64,000 nt of DNA from Pirellula staleyi DSM 6068 (lineage in GTDB: Bacteria; Planctomycetota; Planctomycetia; Pirellulales; Pirellulaceae), in assembly GCF_000025185.1 (NCBI RefSeq), contig NC_013720.1:5890001-5954000 (forward strand). Direction: 5' to 3'. Below are positions 27,565-37,163 of the stretch, one piece after another. The position numbers were made by a program, and so were the translations under genes. The stretch's first letter is position 1, and each line of letters starts with the position of its first letter. The notes beneath the pieces were generated by a model. The model was not told the DNA's origin. It made no database searches and was given only the letters and a program-made list of their open reading frames with translations.

Positions 27565-29982
27565 TTAGGCCGATTCTCCGGCGGCCGGGCTTGCATGGGG
27601 GAGTTCGAAGGCGAAAGTCGCGCCGCCACCTGGATTATTCTCCCCCCAGATCACTCCCCCGTGCGATTCAATAGCCCGGCGACAGATCGCTAGGCCAATA
27701 CCGGTGCCGTCGGGCTTGGTGGTGAAATAAGGCTCAAACAGGCAGCTTAATTTGTCGTTCGGAATGCCTCGCCCTTGGTCGATCACCCGCAAACGAACTG
27801 CCTGAGCGGTGGTGGATGTCTCAACCGTTAATTTGGCGGCTCCACCCTCGCTCGGTTCCGTCGCTTCGAGGCCGTTGCGGACGAGATTCAAAATGACTTG
27901 CTCGATCAGCAGACGATCGACCTTCACCAGCGGCAACGACTCTCCGAGTTCATACACCAGATCGATGCCCCGCTGACGGGCACTGATTTCCATCAGCATC
28001 CCAATCTCTTCCACACATTCGTTCAGATTGACAGGCTGACGATCGAGTTCCCCTTGACGAACAAAGCTGGTGATCCGCCGCACCACTTCCGAAGCGCGAC
28101 GCGCTTGCTGCATCATCTGCGCGGTCCAGTCGAGCAGCATCTGCTTGTTGGGGACTTCCCACCCTGCCACCAACCCTTGAGCTGCCTGCGCATAGTTCGC
28201 AAGTGCATAGAGTGGTTGATTCAGTTCGTGTGCCAACTCAGCCGCCAGCTGTCCCATCGTACTCAGCCGCTCGGCATGCGCGAGTTCGGCTTCGCGAGCC
28301 CTCACGCGTAGCGATTGTTCCTCGCGCGAGGTAATGTCACGCGAGAAAAAAATAATCTCGGCTAAACGCCCCGTGTGAGCGTCGTAGATCGGCTTACCCA
28401 TCGTTTCGAGCAGCACGTAATGACCATGCTTGTGACGGGCGCGACAAGTGAAGTTCGGAACATCGGGCCAGCGATCGATCGCCATCAGCAGTTCAGCAGC
28501 TTCGCGGCGATCGTCTACATGCACCACATCCATGGTGTAGGTGCCAACCAGTTCGGAAGGGTCGTAGCCCAACACCGACGTACACGCGCACGAGACATAA
28601 CGCCAAATGCCCGATGGATCGACGCGGCTGATCATGTCGGCCGATTGTTCGGCGAGCAATCGATAGCGCTCTTCACTTTCGCGAAGCTGTTCTTCCGCTT
28701 GCTTACGATCGGTGATGTCGATCAAGTAGCCAAACATCTGTGCCAAACGCGAACCACGCCAGTTCACGTTCACCACATCATGCACCCAAATGGTTCGGCC
28801 ATCGGCCCCCACGGTGCGATAGTCCCACTCATAGAGCTCTTGAGGGGCGATGATTTTCGAGCACAATTCCTCGCACATTTCGCGGTCATCGGGATGCACC
28901 AGATGATCGATCCAGAAACGTGGCTTCAGAAAATCGGCTTGGGGATAGCCCCAGATTTTTTCGGCTTGAGGGCCTACATACAGATAGACGTCGCTCACAC
29001 CGTCGGCTTCCCAGGGGACGATGCGGCTACTTTCTGCAAGTCGCCGGAAACGATCTTCGCGTCGCACCAGTAATTCCGCTTGCGAGTGTCGTTCGATGGC
29101 CAGCCCAGCGAGCCGTGCCGCCATTTCGGTGAGACGAATTTCTTCGGCATCAGGTGTGAACGGACGTGAGCGATAAAGCGCAAAAGTTCCGATCACCTCC
29201 TGAGATCCATCAAGAATCGGATGCGACCAAATTGCACGCAGATCGTACGGTTCCAGAATGGGAAGATAGGGAATTGTTCGCGAATCTTCACGCACATCGT
29301 GCACGATCACACGTTGCTTCAAGTACGCCGCCGCACCACACGCGCCAAATTCGGGTCCCACTGGAATATTACTGAACGTTGTCACTAACTCCGGAGGCAT
29401 CGACGGCGCTGCCACAATCCCCAAATGCTCGCGCTGCGCATCGAGCATCATCACACTCACGCGGGACCCAGGAAAATGCGCCTCGATTGTCTCGGCGAGC
29501 TTCGAAAGCATCGCCATCAGCGGCATCCCTTCCGTCATCTTGGTCACGATTTCATCGTGCGCATCAAGCATCTTGTCACGCTGCACCGTCGGCGTGAACT
29601 CGCGGTGCAATACCACCATTTCGACGGGACGACCATGCTGATCGGTCGATACCACCGCCACTTGCTCGCGCAGCCAGCGATACTCTCCCCAGCGATCGCA
29701 AAATCGATAATCAACCGAGTAGTTCTCGGAATTACCTGCCAGGAGCGACGACCAGGCCTCATACAACTTTTCGGCGTCGTCGTTATGCACGAGCTGCCGC
29801 CACGACGTGCGATAGGCTGGATGATCGACAATCGGCCGGAGCCAATCGGGACGCCCCACAATCTCGCACGTCCCCTCGTGAAGACTCACGAGCGTGAGGA
29901 ACGAACCGGTGCTATCCAGCGTATGCCGCAGCATCTCCAACAAACGTTGGCTCGTCGGTCGCTCGAAATAGCTGATGGCCAT
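27565..29982 (-). CDS. Multi-PAS/GAF sensor histidine kinase
   Basis: The 805-residue soluble protein has an N-terminal PAS-like domain (about 20-130), a GAF domain (about 150-305; the VSVMMLDAQREHLGI and CGAAAYLKQRVIVHDV blocks), two further PAS/PAC domains (about 310-430 and 440-560), a HisKA helix with His near 585 (LAAELAHELNQPL) and an HATPase domain (NLVRNGLEA, DQGRGIP, GTGIGLAI). The H-box resembles the FixL/NtrB group. It has no membrane segment and no neighbouring response regulator, so its partner is elsewhere. A haem or flavin cannot be assigned from sequence alone. The ATG at 29982 has GGAAGG seven bases upstream, which decides against a GTG at 29985. Confidence 0.92.
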   Translation of the reverse strand: MAISYFERPTSQRLLEMLRHTLDSTGSFLTLVSLHEGTCEIVGRPDWLRPIVDHPAYRTSWRQLVHNDDAEKLYEAWSSLLAGNSENYSVDYRFCDRWGEYRWLREQVAVVSTDQHGRPVEMVVLHREFTPTVQRDKMLDAHDEIVTKMTEGMPLMAMLSKLAETIEAHFPGSRVSVMMLDAQREHLGIVAAPSMPPELVTTFSNIPVGPEFGACGAAAYLKQRVIVHDVREDSRTIPYLPILEPYDLRAIWSHPILDGSQEVIGTFALYRSRPFTPDAEEIRLTEMAARLAGLAIERHSQAELLVRREDRFRRLAESSRIVPWEADGVSDVYLYVGPQAEKIWGYPQADFLKPRFWIDHLVHPDDREMCEELCSKIIAPQELYEWDYRTVGADGRTIWVHDVVNVNWRGSRLAQMFGYLIDITDRKQAEEQLRESEERYRLLAEQSADMISRVDPSGIWRYVSCACTSVLGYDPSELVGTYTMDVVHVDDRREAAELLMAIDRWPDVPNFTCRARHKHGHYVLLETMGKPIYDAHTGRLAEIIFFSRDITSREEQSLRVRAREAELAHAERLSTMGQLAAELAHELNQPLYALANYAQAAQGLVAGWEVPNKQMLLDWTAQMMQQARRASEVVRRITSFVRQGELDRQPVNLNECVEEIGMLMEISARQRGIDLVYELGESLPLVKVDRLLIEQVILNLVRNGLEATEPSEGGAAKLTVETSTTAQAVRLRVIDQGRGIPNDKLSCLFEPYFTTKPDGTGIGLAICRRAIESHGGVIWGENNPGGGATFAFELPHASPAAGESA

Positions 29983-30338
29983 CACAGCACCTTCCCAGCA
30001 CTGCTCGGAAACTCACTTGAAATCAACCCGCCAAGTGCTTTCACTCGTCGCTGTATTCACTTTTTGCATCGCTGCTGTCCGCTCGGCTGCATAATACACC
30101 GTCTGCCAGCAACGAGTGATCACACCCCGTCGATTGCGGTAATAACTTCTAAGCCCCCTCAGGCTTGCGAAATCGCCTCTGGCAGATTTGCCCGATTCCA
30201 AGTCGCGATCCAAATCCTCTCACCAGTTGCCACGTGGGGGTACCCGGCCAACAATACTCTCTCACTGGTAAGTAATGAAACAGCACCCAAGACCGCTTTT
30301 TCCCACGATTTGATTCCTCCCTGCGTCAGGCGTTTCCT
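29983..30338. other. Intergenic region between divergent genes
   Basis: These 356 bases separate the histidine kinase and the ABC exporter genes. Promoters of both must lie here, but no strong consensus pair was seen and no small gene is supported. Confidence 0.35.
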
Positions 30339-31286
30339 TTGCCAAGCTCCACCCCGATCGTCGAAACCTCGGAACTGACGAAGATCTACGGGCAGTTCAC
30401 GGCGCTCAGTCGCTGCTCGCTCTCCGTCGAGACTGGCGAGGTATTCGGACTGCTCGGGCCCAACGGAGCTGGAAAAACAACCCTCATTCGGCTGCTGCTC
30501 GGCTATCTCAAGCCCTCAGCTGGCAGCGCTAAAGTCTCAGGATTCGACTGCCACCGTCAATCGGTCGAAGTTCGCAAAGTCCTTTCTTATCTGCCCGCTG
30601 AAGCAGCCATGTTCCCCCACATGCGTGGTAAAGAAGTGCTGCAATTCTTCGCCGACGTCCGTCCAGGTGGAAGCCTCCCGCGCGCTCTCGAATTCGCCGA
30701 ACGCCTGGAACTCGACTTTTCCCGCCGGGTGAACTTCATGTCAACCGGCATGCGGCAGAAACTGGCCCTCGCAGCCACATTGGCGGCCGATACGCCGGTC
30801 TACATCCTCGACGAACCGACCGCCAACCTCGATCCGAACGTTCGGAGCACTGTATTGGCTATGGTCTCCGAAGCCCGGGCTCGTGGACGAACCGTTATCT
30901 TCTCGTCGCACGTCCTGTCGGAAGTTGAAGAAGTGTGCGACCGGGTGGTGATCGTGCGCAAAGGAGAACTCGTTTGTACGCAAGAAATGTCGCAGCTGCG
31001 CATGCAGCATCGCATTTTGTGCCGACTCGATGCTCCGCTCGACGAAGATCTCTCGTCGGCCATACCGGGACTTCGTGTGATCCGGCGTACCGATCGAGAA
31101 GTTGTCTTTGAAACTGCAGGGGAATTACAGCCGCTGCTTGGCTGGCTCGCTACCCTGCCCCTCTCCGATGTGAAGATCGAACCGGTCGGCCTGCGAGCGA
31201 TTTACGATCGATATCACAACACTCAGCCCGGCGCAGTGCAGTCGCCCCCCAGCACCCCTGAACTTTCCCTCGAAGGAGCGAAGTAG
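30339..31286 (+). CDS. ABC-2 type transporter ATP-binding protein
   Basis: The 315-residue protein has Walker A (GPNGAGKTT), Walker B (VYILDEPTANLDP) and the H-switch region (VIFSSHVLSEVEEV). The signature motif reads MSTGMRQKL, the form common in exporters of the DrrA/NatA/CcmA type, in place of LSGGQ. A C-terminal segment of about 90 residues follows, as in many ABC-2 ATPases. The start is probably a TTG preceded by AGG at eight bases. The next gene, 61 bases downstream, is its membrane partner. The substrate is unknown. Confidence 0.9.
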   Translation: MPSSTPIVETSELTKIYGQFTALSRCSLSVETGEVFGLLGPNGAGKTTLIRLLLGYLKPSAGSAKVSGFDCHRQSVEVRKVLSYLPAEAAMFPHMRGKEVLQFFADVRPGGSLPRALEFAERLELDFSRRVNFMSTGMRQKLALAATLAADTPVYILDEPTANLDPNVRSTVLAMVSEARARGRTVIFSSHVLSEVEEVCDRVVIVRKGELVCTQEMSQLRMQHRILCRLDAPLDEDLSSAIPGLRVIRRTDREVVFETAGELQPLLGWLATLPLSDVKIEPVGLRAIYDRYHNTQPGAVQSPPSTPELSLEGAK

Positions 31287-31347
31287 CTGGCTCCACATCG
31301 AGCCCCCTGCCTCCCCTTCTCTTTCACGCGGGCTAATCCCGAACGCT

Positions 31348-32316
31348 ATGAACCGTGCTGTCCTGAAAAAATGCATCATCGAAGTCAGGCTGCTGCTAGC
31401 CGCGTGTGCTCTTGCGCTGTTTGCCTTCTGCTGGGTTCGCGTCTGGATCGTTAGCACCATCGAATCGAGCGTTTTCAGCTCGATTCTCGATAAACTGTGG
31501 GACAAATTCGAAAGTTTCGCGCCGGTCCCACTCAGCCAACTTGTCACCTACACCGGCCGCATTGCCATGACCTACGACGAGCCGATCGTGGTGATGTGCA
31601 TGTCGCTGTTTGCCATCGCTCGTGGCAGCGACGCCGTCAGTGGCGAGCTCAATCGTGGCACCATGGAGATGCTGCTCGCGCAGCCAGTGAGTCGCCTGCA
31701 AGTTCTCACCACACAGGCTATCGTCACGATCACCGGGGTCATCCTCCTCGCAGTTGCCAGCTATGCTGGCGTGGCTACTGGGGTGCAGCTCACCTCCGTG
31801 CAGGAAGAACCTCCCGCGCGGGTTCTCGAGATTCCGGGCTTCAGCTTCAACATTCCGCTGGAGTTCAAACCTCGTGAGAAGGTTACTATTCCGATGCGCG
31901 AGCGAGTGAAGACCGAGCATCTAATCCCCGGCGCGGTGAACTTGCTCTGCCTCGGCGTTTGCCTGGCGGGACTGGCCACGCTTGTTTCGTCGTGGGAACG
32001 CTATCGCTGGCGCACGATCGGCATCATCGTGACATTCTGGGTACTCTCGACCGTTGCGAAAGTCTTGGGAACAGCCGTCGATGGCTGGGAAGTACTCCGC
32101 TACGTCAGTATTTTCACGGCTTACGAGCCTCAGAAGTTCATCAGCATCGCGATGAACGCACCAGATTTTAACTGGGCACTTTCGTACGCATCGGCCAAGG
32201 GGCCGATCGAACTGGGACCGCTCGGCTGCAATCTGATCCTGCTCTTTATCGGAGCTGTCGGCTACATCTTTTCCGCCATTATCTTCATCAAGCGAGACCT
32301 CCCGGCCCCGCTTTAA
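31348..32316 (+). CDS. ABC-2 type transporter permease
   Basis: The 322-residue integral membrane protein has about six hydrophobic segments, including the first near residues 12-35 (LLLAACALALFAFCWV), VVMCMSLFAIA, a central pair around VTITGVILLAVASYAG, LLCLGVCLAGLATLVSS, IGIIVTFWVL and the last, LILLFIGAVGYIFSAIIF. The SGELNRGTMEMLLAQPVSR block is a hallmark of ABC-2 permeases of the NosY/YhaP type. With the preceding ATPase it forms an exporter or membrane-maintenance transporter. A loop of about 60 residues between two segments is predicted outside. Confidence 0.85.
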   Translation: MNRAVLKKCIIEVRLLLAACALALFAFCWVRVWIVSTIESSVFSSILDKLWDKFESFAPVPLSQLVTYTGRIAMTYDEPIVVMCMSLFAIARGSDAVSGELNRGTMEMLLAQPVSRLQVLTTQAIVTITGVILLAVASYAGVATGVQLTSVQEEPPARVLEIPGFSFNIPLEFKPREKVTIPMRERVKTEHLIPGAVNLLCLGVCLAGLATLVSSWERYRWRTIGIIVTFWVLSTVAKVLGTAVDGWEVLRYVSIFTAYEPQKFISIAMNAPDFNWALSYASAKGPIELGPLGCNLILLFIGAVGYIFSAIIFIKRDLPAPL

Positions 32317-32328
32317 GGATCAGCCGCC

Positions 32329-32359
32329 AGCGAATCGTGATATGAAGAGGCGATTCGCT
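32329..32359. terminator. Possible bidirectional terminator
   Basis: AGCGAATCG and CGATTCGCT form a perfect nine-base stem with a 13-base loop between the convergent permease and Rieske-SufT genes. No T tract is present on either strand, so the call is tentative. Confidence 0.4.
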
Positions 32360-32381
32360 TACTTCGGACAGCGTGGCGCGA

Positions 32382-33173
32382 TTAGAAAATGCCGAGTTGA
32401 TCTCGTGCGTCGTCGGTCATTTTGTCGGGAGTCCATGGTGGATCGAGAACGATCTTCACCTCGACATTGCCCACCTGATCAATCGCGGCGAGCACTTGCT
32501 TGCTGTTGGCGATCATTTGCGGACCAGCGGGGCACATTGGGCTGGTCATGGTCATGTCGATCTTCACATCGATCTTGCCCGACTCATGTGGCACGAGATC
32601 AACATTGTAGATCAGCCCCAGATCGACGATGTTCACGAACAACTCAGGATCGATCACCTTCTTGAGCTCTTCGCGAACACGATCTTCACTCAGTTCGCGG
32701 TTGGTCGATTCCGCTTCGGCCGCCGACGAAGGAGAGCTCTTCGCGACTCCATCATTCACCACTTCATTCGTGCCAAACGTGCTTTCTGGAGTGGCTGGCA
32801 TCCCGGTGGTTCCCGCTGTGCTCACCACTGGTGTGGGAACTGCAGGTCGCGGTGCATCGGGATCGTTCAGACGGATGTAAACCAAGCCCTCTTCCACTTT
32901 CACTTCGTGGGCTAGTGTATCTTCGGTTGCTGGCATCGTGAGCGCTTTGCCTGTTCGCAAATCGAACTTAGCGCCGTGACGTGGGCAAGCGATTTCGAGA
33001 CCGTCGATGCCACCATCACTCAGCGGGCCGCCGTCGTGCGTGCAGATATCGTCGATGCAGTACAGCTGACCACCCAGGTGTGCCAGCACCACCACGCGAT
33101 CATCCACTTCGAATAGATGATGACTCGGGTCGGGCAAATCTGCTAATCGAGCTACCTGCACAAACTCAGCCAT
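32382..33173 (-). CDS. Rieske ferredoxin domain fused to a SufT (DUF59) domain
   Basis: The 263-residue protein has a Rieske-type [2Fe-2S] domain at residues 1-105, with ligands visible as CTH (Cys44, His46) and CPRH (Cys63, His66). A linker of about 50 residues rich in Pro, Thr and Ser leads to a DUF59/MIP18 domain (about 160-255; DPELFVNIVDLGLIY and TSPMCPAG with the conserved Cys214). SufT/DUF59 proteins help load Fe-S clusters into target proteins. It is the last gene of the suf block, just after sufD. The fusion suggests electron delivery and cluster maturation in one polypeptide. The ATG at 33173 is preferred over an upstream start at 33203 because it directly precedes the Rieske domain. 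Confidence 0.9.
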   Translation of the reverse strand: MAEFVQVARLADLPDPSHHLFEVDDRVVVLAHLGGQLYCIDDICTHDGGPLSDGGIDGLEIACPRHGAKFDLRTGKALTMPATEDTLAHEVKVEEGLVYIRLNDPDAPRPAVPTPVVSTAGTTGMPATPESTFGTNEVVNDGVAKSSPSSAAEAESTNRELSEDRVREELKKVIDPELFVNIVDLGLIYNVDLVPHESGKIDVKIDMTMTSPMCPAGPQMIANSKQVLAAIDQVGNVEVKIVLDPPWTPDKMTDDARDQLGIF

Positions 33174-33275
33174 AACAAACACGATTCCAAAGATGGTTAG
33201 CAAGCAACAGCGTAGGCTCGATCGAACGATCGCCCCTAAATCGGCGATGACTGAAACAGAGCTAGTCGCAATCCA

Positions 33276-34607
33276 CTAGACGTATTCGCGAACACGCCTG
33301 CTGATGGCGAGGCCCAAAGCATCGCGCACTTGCTCGAGCGTGATGCGATCGAAAATCTGCTGAAAGAAGCCGGTCACGATCATCCGTGTTGCTTCTTTGC
33401 GGGTAAAGCCGCGTGCTTGGGCGTAGAAGATCAGTTCTTCATCAACCTTGCCGGTGGTGCTGCCGTGGGTGCAGCGCACATCGTCGGCCTCGATTTCCAG
33501 ACCAGGAATCGAGTCGGCTCGGGAAGTAGCAGAGAGCAGCAGGTTATCATTGCGCTGATACCCGTTGGTCTTCTGCGCTGCTTTGTCGACCTTGATCATC
33601 CCGCGCCAAACGGTGCGTGATTTGTCTTGCAAAGCGCTCTTGTAGAGGAAATCGCTAATGCACTGTGGCGCTTTGTGATGCTGCAGCGTGTGATACGACA
33701 GGTGCTGCTTGTCTTCAGAGAAGAGCACGCCGTTCACCTGGCTCTCGGCACCAATGCCCGCGAGCTCGACATGTTGATTCACTTTCGCCAAGCGGCTGCC
33801 GATGGCTGCGATCGTCCATTGCAGCGAAGCATCGCGCCCCAGCACTGCTTTTTGATGAGCAAAGTGCCAAACACCAAGACCCCAATTCTGCAGGCTCACC
33901 AGCCGCAAGCGCGAGTTGGCACGCTGAATCACTTCGGTTGCACCGCAGTGCATGCCAGCATCTTTTTCGCCGTGGCTGGCGGTTTCGCTCAGCACAGTCG
34001 CTTCAGCGCCCTCTTCGAGCACCACCAGGGTGTGCCCCATGTCGCAGCCACCATGATGCAAGGCCGAGAGCATGTGCACAGGCTCATCGATGACCACGCC
34101 GCGCGGCACGTAGAGGAATTGACCTCCCGACCAGCATGCGGCATGGAGCGAGGCAAAACGATCGTAGGCGGGGTTCATCGCTTCGGTGAATAGGTAGCGC
34201 CGGATCAAGTCGCCGTGCGTGTGCACGAGTTGATCGAGGCTACCAAACACAACACCCTTGGCGGCCCACTTGGGATCGAGGATCGATTTGACAGGTCGGC
34301 TGTCGACCGCGGAGGTACTGCCAGCCAGCTGGACACCGACGTTCAGCAGCGGCTGCGTGGTTTCAGCAGCTTCGAGCGATCCGATCGGCAGCTGATACTG
34401 ATCGGGCTTAAACAGGCGGATATCGGTACGAATCCACTCTTCGCTGTTACGAGCAGGCCACGACTGCGTTTGAAAAACGTCCCACCAGCGGCGACGCAAA
34501 TCCACGAGCCATGCAGGCTCATTTCGCGAAGCCAGAAATGCCTCGAACGAACGCTGCGTAAACCCCACAAGGCTTTCCGTTGCAGCAGAGGAAACAGTTG
34601 AACTCAT
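33276..34607 (-). CDS. sufD: Fe-S cluster assembly protein SufD
   Basis: SufD is the non-catalytic partner of SufB in the SufBC2D scaffold that builds [4Fe-4S] clusters. The 443-residue product has the SufD-type N-terminal region (NSEEWIRTDIRLFKPDQ), the right-handed beta-helix core and the C-terminal GKVDEELIFYAQARGFTRKE block shared with SufB. It follows sufB by 99 bases on the same strand and precedes the Rieske-SufT gene. It is cytosolic. Confidence 0.95.
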   Translation of the reverse strand: MSSTVSSAATESLVGFTQRSFEAFLASRNEPAWLVDLRRRWWDVFQTQSWPARNSEEWIRTDIRLFKPDQYQLPIGSLEAAETTQPLLNVGVQLAGSTSAVDSRPVKSILDPKWAAKGVVFGSLDQLVHTHGDLIRRYLFTEAMNPAYDRFASLHAACWSGGQFLYVPRGVVIDEPVHMLSALHHGGCDMGHTLVVLEEGAEATVLSETASHGEKDAGMHCGATEVIQRANSRLRLVSLQNWGLGVWHFAHQKAVLGRDASLQWTIAAIGSRLAKVNQHVELAGIGAESQVNGVLFSEDKQHLSYHTLQHHKAPQCISDFLYKSALQDKSRTVWRGMIKVDKAAQKTNGYQRNDNLLLSATSRADSIPGLEIEADDVRCTHGSTTGKVDEELIFYAQARGFTRKEATRMIVTGFFQQIFDRITLEQVRDALGLAISRRVREYV

Positions 34608-34706
34608 AGTCGAATCTCGGTCGGCAAAACGATTAGCGTGCGTGACGAATCATCACAGCAACGAAAGCTCGAAACGCTGGAGTTGTTTCCAGCAGATCTC
34701 TGGCGA

Positions 34707-36122
34707 CTAACCTACCGATCCCTCCATCTGCAGCTGAATGAGGCGGTTCATTTCGACGGCATATTCCATCGGCAACTCTTTGACGAGTGGCTCGATAAAG
34801 CCGTTCACAATCATCGTGCTTGCTTCGGCTTCGGTGAGGCCGCGGCTGGTGAGGTAGAACAACTGTTCCTCCCCAATGCGCGAGACACTCGCTTCGTGGC
34901 CGATCGAAACATCTTGCTCGGCGATTTCGATGTAGGGGTAAGTGTCGCTGCGGCTCTTGTCGTCGAGAATCAGCGCGTCGCAAACGACGTTGGTCTTGAC
35001 GTTCGTCGCACCTTTTTCGACACGCACGAGACCACGATAGCTCGAACGACCACCATTCTTACTAATGCTCTTGCTGATGATCTGGCCCGTGGTGTTCGGA
35101 GCACAGTGCACCAGCTTGGCACCAGCATCTTGATGCTGACCAGCACCAGCAAAGGCGATTGACAGGATCTCGCCGCGAGCGCCGGGCTCCATCATGTAGA
35201 CAGCGGGATACTTCATCGTGAGATGCGATCCTAGGTTGCCATCGACCCATTCCATCGTGGCGTCGGCGTAGGCCATCGCCCGCTTGGTCACGAGGTTATA
35301 GATGTTGTTGGCCCAGTTCTGGATCGTCGTGTAACGGCAGCGACCGCCACGTTTCACCAGGATTTCGACAACGGCGGAGTGGAGCGATTCGCTGCTGTAC
35401 ATCGGGGCGGTACAACCTTCGACGTAATGCACGCTGGCACCTTCGTCGACGATGATCAGCGTACGCTCGAACTGCCCCATCCGCTCGGCATTGATGCGGA
35501 AGTAGGCCTGCATCGGGAAATCGATCTTCACACCCTTGGGAATGTAAATGAACGAACCACCCGACCAAACGGCACTGTTGAGCGCGGCGAACTTGTTGTC
35601 GTCTGGCGGAATGACGGTGGCAAAGTATTCGCGGAAGAGTTTGGGATGCTCTTTCATCGCGGTATCGGTGTCGGTGAAGATCACACCCTTTTCGGCGAGA
35701 TCTTCTTTCAGCGAACCGTAAACCACTTCGCTCTCGAACTGAGCCTTCACGCCGGCGAGGAATTTCTTCTCCGCTTCGGGAATGCCAAGCTTGTCGAACG
35801 TGTCTTTGATTTCGGTCGGCACATCGTCCCAAGTGTGACCTTGGTGATCGGTGGGCTTCAGATAGTAGTAGATGTCTTGAAAGTCGAGCGAGACATCGCC
35901 GCCCCATTTGGGCATCGGCTTGGCGAAGAACGTTTCGAGCGAACGGAGGCGGAATTGCCGCATCCAATCGGGCTCGTTCTTCATGTCGGAGATCTGGTTG
36001 ACGATCTCGGCATCGAGACCTTTCCGTGCTTTGAACACGGCGGTCGACTCCGTGCGGAAGTCGTATTTGTTGATCTCGCCGATAGGGTCGGCTGAGGTGT
36101 CGGTCGTGAGGTCAGTGGCCAT
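34707..36122 (-). CDS. sufB: Fe-S cluster assembly protein SufB
   Basis: SufB is the scaffold on which sulfur and iron are assembled, working with SufC and SufD. The 471-residue product is close to family length and contains the N-terminal [16 protein letters not shown] block, [18 protein letters not shown], the [19 protein letters not shown] block with its conserved Cys, [19 protein letters not shown] and the C-terminal ERMG-distal [19 protein letters not shown]. It is in the usual sufC-sufB-sufD order. Confidence 0.97.
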   Translation of the reverse strand: MATDLTTDTSADPIGEINKYDFRTESTAVFKARKGLDAEIVNQISDMKNEPDWMRQFRLRSLETFFAKPMPKWGGDVSLDFQDIYYYLKPTDHQGHTWDDVPTEIKDTFDKLGIPEAEKKFLAGVKAQFESEVVYGSLKEDLAEKGVIFTDTDTAMKEHPKLFREYFATVIPPDDNKFAALNSAVWSGGSFIYIPKGVKIDFPMQAYFRINAERMGQFERTLIIVDEGASVHYVEGCTAPMYSSESLHSAVVEILVKRGGRCRYTTIQNWANNIYNLVTKRAMAYADATMEWVDGNLGSHLTMKYPAVYMMEPGARGEILSIAFAGAGQHQDAGAKLVHCAPNTTGQIISKSISKNGGRSSYRGLVRVEKGATNVKTNVVCDALILDDKSRSDTYPYIEIAEQDVSIGHEASVSRIGEEQLFYLTSRGLTEAEASTMIVNGFIEPLVKELPMEYAVEMNRLIQLQMEGSVG

Positions 36123-36198
36123 GCTTGGACTGCTTCTAAAAGTGGCTGGCGTGCTGGGGAGTAGCTAGCGCGATCACGCAAGAGCGTGCTTACGACGA

Positions 36199-37020
36199 CT
36201 AACCCACTGCCTGAGGCTGCTTGGATTCGAGCGCCTCGTTCTGCTGTGCTGCGTCGGGATACATCCGGCGAATACGGTCGTAACCTTGCGTGTGGAGTTC
36301 GTCGGCCAGTTCGGCTCCGCCGGTTTCCACAATACGTCCGCCCAGAATCACGTGTGTGAACTGAGGCGGGTTGTGTTCGAGGAGTTTGTCGTGGTGCGTG
36401 ATGATGAGCAGGCCCATCTTCTCGCGACCAATCTCGGCGATGCTTTGGCTCGCGAGGCGAACCGCATCAGCGTCGAGACCAGAGTCGGTTTCGTCGAGGA
36501 TGGCAATCTTGGGCTGCAGCATCGCCAGTTGCAGGATTTCGGCCCGTTTCATTTCGCCACCCGAAAAGCCGTCGTTCACGTAACGACGTGCAAAATCAGG
36601 GTCCATCCGAAGCTGCTCCATCTTGCCTTTGAGTTCCTTACGAAACTCACGCATTGGAATCAGTTCTTCACCCTCTTTGCGGTTCGGGTTACGAACGTTC
36701 GACGACGCATGACGCAGGAAGTCGGCCAGCTTCACGCCAGGAATAGCCACGGGGCGCTGGAAGGCATAGAAGAGCCCCATGCGAGCTCGTTCATCGACTT
36801 CACGTTCGGTGATGTTCTCACCGTTGAAGTAGATCGCTCCTTCAGTCACTTCGTACTTCGGATGTCCCATGATCACGAGACCGAGCGTGCTCTTGCCGCT
36901 GCCGTTAGGTCCCATTAAGGCGTGCGTTTCGCCCTTTTTGATCTCGAGATTCACGCCACGAAGGATTTGTTTTCCTTCTACCGAGACGTGCAGGTTTTCA
37001 ATACGAAGCGTGTCGGTCAT
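36199..37020 (-). CDS. sufC: Fe-S cluster assembly ATPase SufC
   Basis: SufC is the ABC-type ATPase that drives conformational change in SufBC2D. The 273-residue product has Walker A (GPNGSGKST), the SufC-specific EERARMGLFYAFQRP Q-loop region in the form DERARMGLFYAFQRP, the signature FSGGEMKRAEILQ, Walker B (IAILDETDSGLD) and the H-switch (ITHHDKL). The ATG at 37020 is preferred to an upstream GTG because GAGGG lies about nine bases before it. A region of 143 bases separates it from nuoB and holds a candidate operator. Confidence 0.96.
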   Translation of the reverse strand: MTDTLRIENLHVSVEGKQILRGVNLEIKKGETHALMGPNGSGKSTLGLVIMGHPKYEVTEGAIYFNGENITEREVDERARMGLFYAFQRPVAIPGVKLADFLRHASSNVRNPNRKEGEELIPMREFRKELKGKMEQLRMDPDFARRYVNDGFSGGEMKRAEILQLAMLQPKIAILDETDSGLDADAVRLASQSIAEIGREKMGLLIITHHDKLLEHNPPQFTHVILGGRIVETGGAELADELHTQGYDRIRRMYPDAAQQNEALESKQPQAVG

Positions 37021-37104
37021 GATCAAATTCACCCTCAGCTCGGAGTTGCAAAAGATGCAAAACTCGCGAGCAATTACAAAACTGTTACTTACGATCTTCT
37101 CAAG

Positions 37105-37119
37105 AGTTGCTTAGTAACT
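37105..37119 (-). promoter_or_regulatory. Candidate operator upstream of sufC
   Basis: AGTT-N7-AACT forms a 15-base palindrome in the nuoB-sufC gap, 86-100 bases before the sufC start. A wider AAGAGT/ACTCTT pair (37102 and 37128) overlaps it. Binding by the SufR-like regulator is only inferred; the known cyanobacterial SufR site is CAAC-N6-GTTG and does not match exactly. Confidence 0.3.
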
Positions 37120-37163
37120 TCCAAGATACTCTTAAGCTCTGTTTAAATTATTCGTCTCAAACA

